From Eleginops maclovinus (lineage: Eukaryota; Chordata; Actinopteri; Perciformes; Eleginopidae): 64,000 nt of DNA. The stretch covers positions 20,090,793 to 20,154,792 of the forward strand of contig NC_086357.1 in assembly GCF_036324505.1 (NCBI RefSeq), given 5' to 3'. Both the position numbers and the translations under genes were made by a program. Under the pieces are notes generated by a model. It ran no database searches, was not told the DNA's origin, and was given only the letters and a program-made list of their open reading frames with translations. Of the stretch, positions 37,775 to 64,000 are shown piece by piece (positions within the stretch are counted from its first letter, which is position 1; the number at the start of each line of letters is the position of its first letter).

Positions 37775-39237
37775 CCAACATATAAAAAGAAAATGTGTTT
37801 GTCCTTAGTGCTTTGTCAATTACACACCCATCACAGAGGATTAGTTATGTGTTTTTTCCAGACAAAAATGCACGCTTAGATGTCGACAACAACATTATAC
37901 TTTATAAAAATGACCTCAGGTGATCATCACACCACTTTGTCTTTCTATAACACTTGCTATTCATCAGCTTCAGGGGAAGTCGTAAAGACAGGCAGTATGA
38001 TAAAAGTGACACCTGCCAGACATCCGCTCCATAAAAATTAAAGGAAGAAAATAAAGTTTACAGATTGTGCTTCCCTCCAGAAGTTGCAACTGTGACCAAG
38101 ATAGCAACTGGTTCTAGCAGACCCTTAAACGGTATGTTTCAGATTTCCCTCCATGGTTTTTGATGAAAGCTCAGCATTTAAATACTATGACGTGCGTTAC
38201 ATATGCACTTCTATAATCCATAATGATATTTAACACTAATAACGGGGGTAAATAGAAGTAAAAAAGACACTTGTGTAGAAAAGAACAATACAAATACAAA
38301 AACACATGGAAGAACTGACTGAATGCTGCAGGTGGTCTTGAACCAGCGCCCTATGTGCATACAGTATTAAGTAAACAAATCCCACCAGTTGTGCGGAAGA
38401 ACTGACCACAACAGAGTGGTATTAATTATTGCTGATGAGCAAAACTAAAATGTTATTTTCTCATTTGTATGTTCACCAGCTATACTTCGATTTAGTCTTT
38501 TGCTACCAACACTGTCAACTGGTAACAAGTACTGTATATTGAACACTCACTAACTGGATTATCCTGTGGAATAACCAGAGTGAAAAAAGAGTAGTGATTT
38601 CTGGGAATGTGAATAAAATGATACACTAACATCCCTGTTTCCACTGCCTGTGTCTGATGTGTATTTACTTAAAGTGGTGTCTCAAACCTCTGATCTGGTC
38701 TGAGAATAATTACATAACTACATTTTCCATTGTCTTCCCCTTATTTTCACCACTTAATTATTTGTTTGGTATTTGCACATGACGTGGGATCTTTTTTAAA
38801 TGCAGGAGGTGGGTTTGCAAAAGTATTTTCCTGGGATCAGCAGCTCGTCTTGGTCCAATTTTTCCAAGTCATACAGAGCCACCAGGTCCCTCTTTGGTTT
38901 CAGACAGAGTTTGAGGAGTCAAGACGGTGTATCGCCTGTCGAGAAATCTCCTTATCTTGATCCTCTTCATCCTCGCACTGATCCATAAATGCCGTCACCA
39001 GGTAAACAAGGTCATAGTCAGGAAGATGAATATACTGTCACAGTATTGGGTGACTGAAATGGGTCACATTGTGCAGAATAACAGTATGGACAAATCTTTT
39101 TGGTTTTGTTTTTCCTCTGCCTGGCTGATCTTTGACCTGCTGTTACAAACAGAAAAACATTGTGTCAGCAAGTGAAGTGCATAGTGATGTAATGACAAGA
39201 GAGTCCAGGTTATTTATTTTCACCTTGCTTATGAGAA
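37775..39237. other. prkaa2 - fyb2 tail-to-tail interval
   Basis: 1.46 kb between the converging genes. No coding exon recognised; it probably contains fyb2 3' UTR on the minus strand. Confidence 0.6.
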
Positions 39238-48415
<9,178 letters not shown>

Positions 48416-51400
48416 TGTGTTTAAATTTCCACCAAAATAACTCTTTCTTAGTTGAGTAAGTAAACTCCAGCGAGTTCCTTCACCAGCTTCTCATGATGTG
48501 TCCGATGAAATCACACCGTTAACAGTTTAAACGCTTTTAAAATCCTGTCCCAACTCGGTGCGTCTGTCCTCGGTGCTGATCGAGACTAGTGTGCGTACCA
48601 TGCACACAGGAGATGGTTTCGGTGCAGGAATGAGGTTGAGTAGGAATACTGACACTCATCTTCACAAAACAGTCCGTCTCGTCAAACGGGTATTGGCCCG
48701 GGTTGAGCATATGGAGCAGCGCAATGACTCTCAACAGCTCGGATTGTTTTTTATCCTTCAGGAATGTCGCCTGGCTGGCACGGTGTTACGCGCAAATGTG
48801 AGTCACTGTCATGAAGCCTCGCACCTGGAGTTGTTTTCTGAAAACTATTAAATATCCACTGTGATTTTGTCCAAACAGTAAATCCTGAATCCTAGCAAAA
48901 GGCAATGTGCGTTTGTTCTGTAGACAAGATGTTGTCCCTCAGTGATCTATAGATGCATGTTGCCTGCAGCTGACAAATAAAAAGGAACCAAAAAAGGCCT
49001 GTCAACATTCCAGGTTTATTACATAGAATACAAAGAATTTAGAAAGGCATTTGTAATACGTCATAAAATCTGCCTCAAAGAGCCTTCATAACACAGTTTA
49101 AAGCATATTACTGCCAACCTGAGCTTTCACTGACATTTGTGACAGGGACTCAAGAGTTTAGACCTCATGTACAAGAAACATGATTGTAAATGTATCGCTG
49201 TCTGTGTAGCAAACATGTTAAAAACTATACAAACTGCAGATTAGAGGAATCTTAAAAGGGGCAGATAGCCCAATATAAATGTACACTTGGTTGTATCCCG
49301 TCATGCAGATTTTTCCAATCTGCTAATGTTTTAATCCAATAAAAAAATGGCAACACAATAAGACAATGGAGTAAACTGAATTTCACATATTGAAAAAAGA
49401 ATAATAGAGTAAAAATAAAAAATAAATGCGACCTGTATTTTAAAAATAATCTGAAGACAATTCAGACGTCACTGTTCACAGCTTTCATAGAAGAAATGTT
49501 TACAAAGAAATTGCAGAGTGAGATATGTGGATTATCCAGTAACTGGGACAAGGTTTTTGGAAGACACTGCTGTCATTGTCATTTTTGCGTGGAAAAATAT
49601 CAACGGTGAATGTTTTTAGTGGGAAATGAAAGAGAACTGACAATTTGAAAATATTTATTATCCTATTTATTCTCCTGTATATTATTGAATCAACAAAGTG
49701 TGTTAATGTGTTTTGCCCTTTTCCACAGGGAGGAGGAGCGAGGCTAAATAAGAGGAGGAAGTCTTTGTTCTGTAGTAGCTTGCTAATAAAGCTCATGACA
49801 GCTTGCATTAGAGGCTGCCAGTGTAGCAGAATGTGACAGGCCATTAAAGCTGTGTTAAATTACAGCAAAATACTGTGGCACTTGCTTTACACTAACCAAA
49901 GACTCACTGGGGGTCACCTCTGCAGGCACACACCATTAGGCTCACTTTTTCTCTTTCACACGCGCACACACAACCTAATTACAACAGAGACACATAAATA
50001 GACACATCAGTCATTTGGGATGTGTTTATTTGTAACAGTAATACATGGTGGAATACATAAATCAAGAGAGAACCAAAAAATCATCTAAAAACCCACTGTA
50101 GAATGTCATATTCATAAAGATAAAAATAATGTGTCAATTTACATTAAGAAACTGTTAGCTGAGGTAAAGTTAAAATAGGTCTAGAAATGTTATGTACTCA
50201 AACAGCAACGTTTCCCTTTTTATTCAACTTCTCTGCTCATCCTCTAGTGGTCAAATTTGAAAGTTAATCAACATCATAGTCCAAAAGAGTTCTCAGTGAC
50301 ATGGGGACTCTGGCCATAAAATAGGGAGTCATTGGCATCAAAGTTGATGTAGTTGTAGCAGAGGATGCTGCAGTCCACAGCAGCAGTTTGGCACCTGACC
50401 AGCAGAAAGACAGATGGGCGGAGCATCACTGTATCTCAAAGACTATACTGGGGGAATGAGATGGAGGAGCAGACTAGGTTACAGTGAGTGACACTATGTC
50501 CTCTGCAACATAGAGACGGTGAGTGTGTGGTACAGAAACACATACATAGGCCATGATTGGTAACATAATCTGCAGAAGCTCATCTGTTATCGATGTGAGG
50601 TGGTGGGACTCGAAAAAGACAAGACACGAGCAAGGTTTGCAGCTGGAAACAGGATTAGTAAGTGAGGTTAAGACAAAGACCAACAACATCCATGCACAAA
50701 ATCAAAACAGCATTAGTGGGAAAAAAGGAAAAGAAAACATATGTTGGTATTGCTTGGGTTAACGTTGAGAGTTTGCATAACTGAAGCCTTCCTATTTTAT
50801 GGCACAGAAGTCCAGTGGACAAAATGGTGGTTGTTGTTGTTATCATTATTTACAAAATGAGTTTGGCAAACCAACGATCAGATGCCTTAAAGCCATGTTG
50901 ACTCTATAACTCCTATAGAGCTGACCCCAGCGGCTTGATTGACTTATAAAATAAAAATTCAATTTTTTAATTTCTTCTTTTTTTAATCAGTATTGTACAA
51001 AAGCTATAGAGAATGAACAGTTCGATCACAGAATCTGTTGCAACACTTCCCTCTCAGCGTCCATTCCTCCGTTTGTCCGGTCCTCTGGCCTCGGTGTGAG
51101 TCTGTCTGCGAGGACAGACGTTTGGCAAATTACTGTGTATGTTAGAGGGGGGGGGGATGAATGCTTGTGTGTGTGTGTGTGTGTGAGATAGGAGTATATG
51201 TAAGCAGATTGCTGTGTGTGTGTTTGGTGTGAGTAGCTCCCAGAGAGTCTGTTTCTGCATAGTGATCCAGCAGACACTCACAAGAATGGAGAGACAACGC
51301 CCAAACCAACGATCCAATCAGAAGCAGTGATCCTAGAAACAGGCCTCTGTGATAGGCTCGTTAGAGTCCAGCTCCTCCTGCAGGATCTACTCGCTTCAGG

Positions 51401-52028
51401 TGCAGATTCTGTCCATTAAATGAAAGATGATCATTCTAATCCTGATGAGCGAGCGTGCGTGCGTGCGTGCGTGTGTGTGTGTGTGTGTGTGTGAGACAGG
51501 CAGGCACTGCTTGATTCAGTCTCTCCTTGACAGCACAGTTTCTGGCCAGACGCAGGAGGCAGAGGGAGGAGTGTAAGAGCAAACAGAGAGAAGATGAGGG
51601 AGGGAAGGAAAGAGCGAGATAGGGTAGGAGCAAGTTATGTCTGTAAGGCTGTGTGTGAGTCGCAGGGGACAGGGATAAGAGAGGAGAGGAGAAGACGCGC
51701 AGTGGAGGGAGAACTGGATCCGTCTTTGTGATTGATATCCCTCCTGCCTGGAGTGAATGACCAAGAGGGCTCTCTCCTCTCAGGAGGAGAGGAGGGCTGC
51801 AGAGAGGAGGAGGAGGAGGAGGAGGTGTACAGCGGGAGGAGAGAGGGAGTGTGGAGGCTCCTCCTGGGAGGTTGTTAGCCGAGGAGGTGAAGAAGAAGGG
51901 CTTGGCCAGGCTGGGAGATGTGCCAGTCACACAAACATACACACTCACATACACACTCACACACACAAGGTGAAGGTTCTCCTCCTATTCTCTCAGTGCT
52001 GCTCAGGTCCGTCTTCCTGTGTGTCTCT
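48416..52028. other. fyb2 - dab1 interval, with possible dab1 3' UTR
   Basis: fyb2 5' UTR and promoter lie just right of 48,415. Minus-strand AATAAA signals occur near 49,012-49,020 and 50,024-50,032, either of which could end a long dab1 3' UTR starting at 52,028. A TG/CG-rich run lies at 51,452-51,493. No coding exon was recognised; C8A/C8B, found here in human, were not seen. Confidence 0.55.
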
Positions 52029-52076
52029 TTATTTCTTCCCTTTGTTGATCTGGGCGTAGAGAGGGTCCTTCCCCTT
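52029..52076 (-). CDS. dab1: Candidate alternative dab1 terminal exon
   Basis: After a good acceptor (cctgcacag) a 48-nt phase-0 frame reads KGKDPLYAQINKGKK and stops at TAA (52031-52029). The penultimate dab1 exon (56860-56712) ends in phase 0, so skipping the 55.3-kb exon would splice here in frame and give a different C-terminus with a tyrosine motif (PLYAQI). If the 55.3-kb exon is included, this would be 3' UTR. I cannot match the peptide to a known DAB1 isoform; the assignment rests on position, strand, phase and acceptor. It could belong to another, unseen gene. Confidence 0.45.
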   Translation of the reverse strand, partial: KGKDPLYAQINKGKK

Positions 52077-55000
52077 CTGTGCAGGAGAGAGAAAAACATC
52101 AGGATTTCAAACCGCAATAAAAATTTAGTTCGACTTGTAAGAATTCGCCTCACCAGATCTGACTGTTACATAATAAAAAGGGAGGACCCGAGTTTCAGAT
52201 AATGATTCATTCTCTATCAACCTAACCTACAGGTATCACCTACAAGCCCCGACAAGTACATCCTGACCGGCAGGCTTGTTACTTCCTGTCCGTAACATGA
52301 CCACCAGGTGGCAGTAGCACGCCTCTGTGGAGGATGCATCCAATCATTTCTCTTCTCTGCCCATTCTGAGCTCTCACTGAAAAATTCACCTCTCACTCTC
52401 AAAACCTTTTCATGCCTCTGTGTGCATGTCTGAGTTTTCTTCCTGAGTGTTTCAATGTGCGCGCACATGCTTATTCTTTCCCACTTCTTTTATGGACCAG
52501 TATGAATCAGAGGTATAAACTAGAGCCTTGAAAGACTAGTTGACTCATCACGTCTGTATTTCTCCATATCTGAGCCGTAAGAAAACAGCGGCCGATGGAA
52601 CACCCTTGAGTCAGAGCTCCACCCTGCTGCAGTCACTCACAATGGGCCCTGTTATTATCGTACACATAATTACAGCCAGCCACTCAATATGCCATGCAGA
52701 CAACTTGATTGGAGACTGCTGGATGGCCTATTGTATTTTTTGAAGACTTCTCTCACTCTGTGCAGTTTGGGGGCTACCAGTGGCTGCCACACAAGGATAT
52801 GGAAGCCAGTGTTCATAGAATTGATTGAAAACCGAGGATATGAAAAGGGACAGACATTTCTCTTAAGGCCAGAAATAAATTATATCAGGGTTATCTAATT
52901 CTCATCAGATAAAATTGCTTCTGCTGCAAATTGTTGCTGCCCTTCAGTTCAGTTATACAACATGAAAAGGCAAACTAAAGCAAAGACACAACTACGAGTG
53001 GATGTTTGAGCAATTCATTTAATAATTAATCATAATGAAAAAAATGATACTTGTAGCCACAAACTATAAAATAAAGTCTATGTTAAAGTTGTACAAATAG
53101 TTTTTTTTGATTGTTTTGATTTGATGTTGTATCTGACTGCAGCTTACTCATGAGCTTGAGTGGCATCTGGGAAAGACAGATTTACAACAATCTTCTTCAT
53201 GCTCAAAAAACTCACAGAAAAGCATGAATAGAAAAGTGGGGGTAAAGTTGGGAGGAGTGCTTGAGTGTTAGGGTTCTGGGATACAGAGCTGTAACTCCGG
53301 CCAAAGGCAGACAGTCAGCACAAAGTAGCTGCCAGCAGCCCGGAGAGAGGTGACAAAGAGGCTGAGACATGCAGTGACAGCGAGCACACATTGCTCAGCC
53401 CTGCACCAGAGCCACAGCCCGGCGGTGTCATCCTGCATCATCTAACCAGCGCTGCCAAGCATGGCTGCTTCAGCCTCATAAACCTCAGGCCGGGAGAAGG
53501 AGGGGAGGGAATGGGTGGAGGTATGAGCGATGTGCCGGTGTGGCACTAGCCTGAAGGCCAAAATATCTGGCCTGGCTGGAACACGTGTGGACATTTATGT
53601 GCGAGTGGTCGGCCCTGGGCAGGGGCAGCAATGTCAGATTGCTCAGTGAACCGTGGAAGCAGGCCATTTCACGGCTGAAACTCAGGAGCGTTCGCTGGAC
53701 ATGATGAGATCAACACAGAAAAAAACACTTACACTCCCACTAGCCTGAACACATGTCTGTCCAACCACACAGTGTGGGAGTGGGGGTGGACAAGACAAGC
53801 GACCATGGCCAGCAGCAAACCCACAAATATTTTTGGCTCCAATATGAGCACAGGTGGCGATAGTATCGATCACAGGTGTCCTTGTCTGGGGAATAAGTGG
53901 GCCGATTGCTCAGGTGTGTGTGTGAGGGGGTGTTTGGGGAGTTGTCTAAAGTCGATGTGATTGAGCAAGTAAACACCATATGGGAGCAGCGTCATTGGAC
54001 CAGGACCAAAGCAGTCCACCAGTCAGTTCTCCACAATCCGTCCTCCCACTTAGGGCCCACATCCACCTGCTGCAGCTTACAGAGCGTCTGAATGAGAGGA
54101 AGATGGCCAACATGGGGGGGGGGGGGGGAAGCTGCTCAGCCACCCCTCCTCCTCCCTTCGAGTGGGTAAGGACTTGAAGGCTTCTTGTGTTTTAATTATT
54201 GCTAATTATGCCCGGGCAGCAATTAATCTTGGCACCCCAGTATTAGCTGATGAAAACAAAACCATAACATTTTCACCGTGTGAGTGCCAGCAGTTATCAT
54301 TAAGGGGCCACACTCCTAGAGTTGTGTGGGTGAGGGAACCGGTCGGGGAAGCAGGGATCAAAATGTCTCTCTTCTTTGGTGTTTGTGTGTGTGTTTCTTT
54401 GAGTAGGCAAACTGCACTGAAATCTTCAGCCTCTGTAAGTTTTGTGGGAGTTTTCATGTGCATTGATGTGCAAAACACACACACATCCTCAGTTCCTTGA
54501 GTTTTAATAGTAGCTGCTTGTCTTTCTCAGTTTGATCCTCTCGCAGTAATGCACATAATATTTGTAACATTACATCATGTAACATACATAATGCATAAAA
54601 ATGACAGCACACATCATTTTTAAATTAAACTAAACATCCGAGATCAGCATATTGCACACAACATTGGCAAATCCCAGATGACGTCCTGTGCACTGAAGTG
54701 TGCAGTTTCTGATTGGCTGTCACACACTATTGCCTTTTGCAAGTGAGACGTGTGCTATTTAGGGAACTGGGCTTGATTTAGGAACACGTCACAAAGACAC
54801 AATGAGGGCACGGAGCACTATGGCCAAAGTGATGATGCGCAATGAGCTCTTCACACATTCATTTAGAGAATCACACATATGTTATCACACCATTATAGAC
54901 ATATACTTACACAATTACAGGTGAGGTCACAGCGAAAATTACCCACACACAAAATCAAACACAAGCAAATATACTCATACATGCACAATCACACACACAC

Positions 55001-55258
55001 AACAAAGAAACCCGAACACATGCGTTCCATCGAGCATGCCTGCATGAGGAAAAGAGTGTGGAAATGAACCAAAGACACAACAGAAGGAGAACATTTGGAA
55101 AAAAAGATGCAGCACACGGAGAGATCAGCCGTATTAATGTCAGTGGGAGGTATAATGGTCAGCCAGAAGAACAGATAAGGGCATGGAGGTGAAGGAGGTG
55201 AAGGAGGAGGAGTTAGTGGGCAGGAGAGGGACTGATACCTACCCTGCCCTGCTGCTAT
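52077..55258 (-). other. dab1: dab1 3' UTR or terminal intron
   Basis: No coding exon recognised. It contains a G15 run at 54114-54128 and short CA runs near 54.99 kb. Whether it is 3' UTR (no splicing after the stop) or intron (splicing to 52,076) is undecided. Confidence 0.55.
54114..54128. repeat. G15 homopolymer
   Basis: Fifteen consecutive guanines on plus (C in dab1 transcripts); exact length uncertain. Confidence 0.85.
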
Positions 55259-60811
<5,553 letters not shown>

Positions 60812-62321
60812 CTGCAATCAAAACCCCAGTGTTAGATGGCTGGTGAGATGAAAATGTGCTAACATATTAGTTTTCTTACATAGAATCAGAGGGGGCAAGA
60901 CATGAAGAGTGAGAGGAGAGATGAGTGAAATATGATGGTGATACAGTCGCACCCATGTACACACATTCAAGCACAGAGCAAGATTTTTGTTGCCAGACTT
61001 AGAGCCTAAGTTAAAAAGGTTTAGAGATCATCTGTACCTTTAGTCTATACTACAGCACTGAGCTGGGGTATAAACCCCCTTTGTGTTTCTGTAAAGCCTG
61101 CTCCCCTGTGTCTGGAACCACAGTGTGAAACAGACAGGCAGCAAGAGGAGCAAGGGAGTACGTAATATTATCCAGAAAAACTGTGTGTTTTCCACTTTTC
61201 TGTTGCATCACTAACCCGATGTCCATTAAAATGAATTACAATCTAAAAATTAAACGACAAAGTCACAGTTTTATATTTGTATTATCAGCAACAAATCCCA
61301 ATGATACACAGCAAAAATGAAGTCTTTGCAGCCAACAGATGGAATAGCATTAGCCATCATGCTTCTGAACTATGCTTAAAAAAACATACTGGCGTATTTG
61401 CATATATTTTGCACCGCCGCTGAAAAATCTGAATGTACAAACAACCTCCAATATTTATTCAGCTACAGCAGAATGATGATGGGTTCTGCCAGACCCTCCG
61501 CCAGCACTGGCACGGACACATGATGTGCAGATTGGTCTGGCAAAGCAAGAGTAGTGGGTGCACTATCATGTTGCTGAGTGTGTTCTTTTCTTTGGATGAA
61601 AGCATGAAGTATGGTCATCATTAGCTGAAGCTGAAGAACAACAGCTTGCTGAACACTGATCAGTTCTGCAAATATTGTCCATTTTTCAACAGGATGTTTT
61701 ATTCTGACACGCTGGACTTAAATGGTTCAGTCAAATCTAACTGATGAAATGTACCTAATCTTAACGTTTACATTGACCTGACAGTTTGCTTGAAACACAT
61801 ACTGTTTACTTTTAGCCTCGAAAGCTACAGTCTACTGCTGCCCATTCCTCTAGCTTTCTTTTTTTTATCTCTCTGCATCCATCCATCCCTCTCTCTCTTG
61901 CCTTGCCAATTATCCCTCTGTGCCCATAATACACTCCCGCCATCTCTTGCCCAACCCTTTATCTTTATCAGTACAGCCGCCACCTATCAATTACCCATCT
62001 CCAGGGAAACAGTAATTACCTGTGCACATGTGTTCTGCATACAATTATCGCAGCCCCTTTAATTAACGCCACCTTGCTGATCCCCTACCGCCTGACTGAT
62101 CACACTGGCAAACGGTCGAAAAAACCCGACTGAACGGTCACACAAAAACACACAGACTCACAACTCAACGACACAACATGGCCTCTCACTCTTTCTTGGC
62201 CAATCTGTTACTCAACCCTGCAGACTTATGGGGCTATTTAAATGCGACCTTTATCTAAACTAGGAGGATCACCCAATTAGGACACATTTTATTTTACATT
62301 TAAAAATATATGGTTCATTTA

Positions 62322-62537
62322 CAGCTCCGGAAACAATTAAGAGACCACTTCAGCATTATCAGTTTCTCTGGTTTTACTATTTATAGGTACGTGTTTGAGT
62401 TAAATCATTTTGTTATTGTATTCTATAAACTACTGACATATTTTCTGTGTTGAACATCCACTGGAACGGCTGCCATACATGTAAAGATAAAGATTTAAGA
62501 AACATTTGGATTGGTCTCTTAATTTTTTCCAGATTTG
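62322..62537. mobile_element. Tc1/mariner-type miniature element (nonautonomous)
   Basis: The left end CAGCTCCGGAAACAATTAAG AGACCA is mirrored at the right by TGGTCTCTTAATTTTTTCCA, with a few mismatches at the outer tip. Both sides are flanked by TA, the target duplicated by Tc1/mariner elements. At 216 bp there is no room for a transposase, so it is an internally deleted copy. Such ends are familiar from fish Tc1-like elements. Confidence 0.8.
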
Positions 62538-62733
62538 TATATAGATAATATAATACTTTTATATTATATCAGCTTCATTTCAGTTGATCACTCCAGTTGG
62601 TGTGTTTGGCTGGTTGGGGGTATTATGCTGCCCTCTTTATATGGACTCTGAGGGCTTCTGTTGATTCAACACACTCTTAGCTCTTACAGGGTCAAAGGCT
62701 CAGTAGATTGAAATGGCCCTTTGTCGTGTGTCT

Positions 62734-62734
<1 letters not shown>

Positions 62735-62776
<42 letters not shown>
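62735..62776. repeat. (TG)n microsatellite
   Basis: About 20 TG units in the dab1 intron. Confidence 0.95.
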
Positions 62777-62777
<1 letters not shown>

Positions 62778-64000
62778 ATTTTATTGATTTGTCATCGTTT
62801 AAGAAGGTGACAAAGTAAACAACAGAAGAGATTGCTTTAGACAGGAGGTCGCATTTCTGCCAGTGCTATCATTTCATCCGCGCTGCAGTGTGTACACACA
62901 CAGCAATGATCTCACCTAACACCACTGTCTACTGATAATCCCTCTGCTGAGAAGACAATGAACCTCCCCTACCAATGTCACAACAGGTATTAACTCCGTG
63001 TTCACGCTATGTTGGCTGAAAGGAAGGATGAGAAAACATCCAAGCATCATTTCAAGATGCTAACAACCAAAGACAGTCGGTGTTTCATTTCCTACATTTG
63101 ACAATTATTTAAACTTGTCTAACTTATGTGTGCGATACTGTATAACCCATTGGTAATTAGCTGACCTGATTGTGCTGGGTTTTAATTTTCATTGCACTAC
63201 CATCAACAGTAGATTCATAGCCATTTGAGCACTATTTCTATTGATATTCTTGCTGTACTTTCCACTAAATAAAAAACGTTCCAGCTTTCAGAAATGTCTT
63301 CTTGAGGCCCAATATTAAGAATATGATATGAATGTAGCATTTTGTCTTCTGATAGAAAAGACCTTCACTGACTGTGGTGCAACACACTTGAAAGAATAAA
63401 CCCACAGACGGAGCAGCACACGGCGGTTTTATGCCCTCTGTGAGTCTGGATTTAAATTAAAACTGATTTAAATTGTCCTCAAATTACAATATGAGCTGTC
63501 GGACAAACTTACATTCTTACATTGATATGATCCATTTTTATCTCTATGATCCTTATTTTACTCCTTCTGACTGACTGGGAAGCAGAAAAGACTTGAGGTC
63601 GCTTTATTTAAAACTAGAATGGACGACTAGTCCAATTGGTTGCACAACAAGAGAGAAATATTGGATTTCTTCACGTTCAGACACCTGCCAACACAAAGGC
63701 AATCCAAATAGCAGCATGTGCTGTGGGCCGGGTGAGGAGAGAACAGAAATACTATGGCGCCTTTAAGCTTCTTACCAAAGCTGGGGATAATATGCAGCCA
63801 GAAAAACGGCGAGACTGATTCCATGTCTACCAAAATTCAAAGAGTGGGATTGTGACTGCCAGTAGTCACATGGGGGAGTCCAGTTTTAGCGGTTTAGGGA
63901 TAAAAAAAAAAACCCACTGCAAGGGAATACATGCTGAGACGGTGGGCTGCGGATGGACTGGGGGAACACTGATCAACAGACCGGCAACATGGGATGAAGT

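Larger units (their letters stand above)
60812..64000 (-). other. dab1: dab1 intron continuing past the window
   Basis: No PTB-domain or tyrosine-cluster exon (such as a YQVP motif) was recognised on the minus strand. The stretch holds a Tc1-type miniature element and a TG tract (both listed) and otherwise unique AT-rich DNA. Confidence 0.65.

Noticed and set aside
38334..38352. Possible tRNA B-box (minus strand GGTTCAAGACC) between prkaa2 and fyb2
   Set aside because: No convincing A-box or cloverleaf around it; at most a remnant of a tRNA-derived repeat.
51452..52029. Plus- and minus-strand GAGGAG/Ser-Pro-rich frames near 51.4-52.0 kb
   Set aside because: Low-complexity purine/pyrimidine sequence without splice context or recognisable protein.

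Overview
This window is vertebrate nuclear DNA, almost certainly from a ray-finned (teleost) fish. It has short exons with GT-AG introns, very abundant (CA)n/(TG)n microsatellites, a tRNA-derived SINE and a Tc1-type miniature element. Gene order PLPP3 - PRKAA2 - FYB2 - DAB1 is that of human chromosome 1p32. There are no operons, CRISPR arrays or prokaryotic features.

Layout. (1) Minus strand, about 4.5-24.6 kb: plpp3, a lipid phosphate phosphatase. Six coding positions are present; the last coding exon was not found and is probably left of position 1. It carries two in-phase alternative copies of exon 2. (2) 24.64-26.78 kb: divergent plpp3/prkaa2 promoter interval. (3) Plus strand, 26,776-34,600: complete prkaa2 (AMPK alpha-2), 10 coding exons, 556 codons, with a probable 3' UTR to about 37.8 kb. 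(4) Minus strand, 48,415 down to 39,238: complete fyb2 (ADAP-like immune adaptor), which I assembled as 20 coding exons, 982 codons, with every splice phase consistent. (5) Minus strand, 60,811 down to 55,259: seven 3' coding exons of dab1 (Reelin-pathway adaptor). Its PTB-domain exons lie right of the window. A possible alternative dab1 terminal exon sits at 52,029-52,076. Everything else is intronic or intergenic, with microsatellites and scattered repeats.

Function. The genes are neighbours by ancestral synteny rather than a pathway: lipid-phosphate dephosphorylation (plpp3), energy sensing (prkaa2), immune-cell adaptor signalling (fyb2), and Reelin signalling in neuronal migration (dab1). 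prkaa2 and fyb2 converge tail to tail. plpp3 and prkaa2 diverge head to head.

Most interesting points: the plpp3 mutually exclusive exon-2 pair, which resembles the known pair in the paralogue PLPP1; long CA/TG tracts pressed against several fyb2 and dab1 splice sites, including one replacing the usual pyrimidine tract; the possible alternative dab1 C-terminus; and no C8A/C8B exons seen between fyb2 and dab1. Exon boundaries were derived by hand from splice consensus, reading phase and remembered human protein sequences. No alignment or database search was run.
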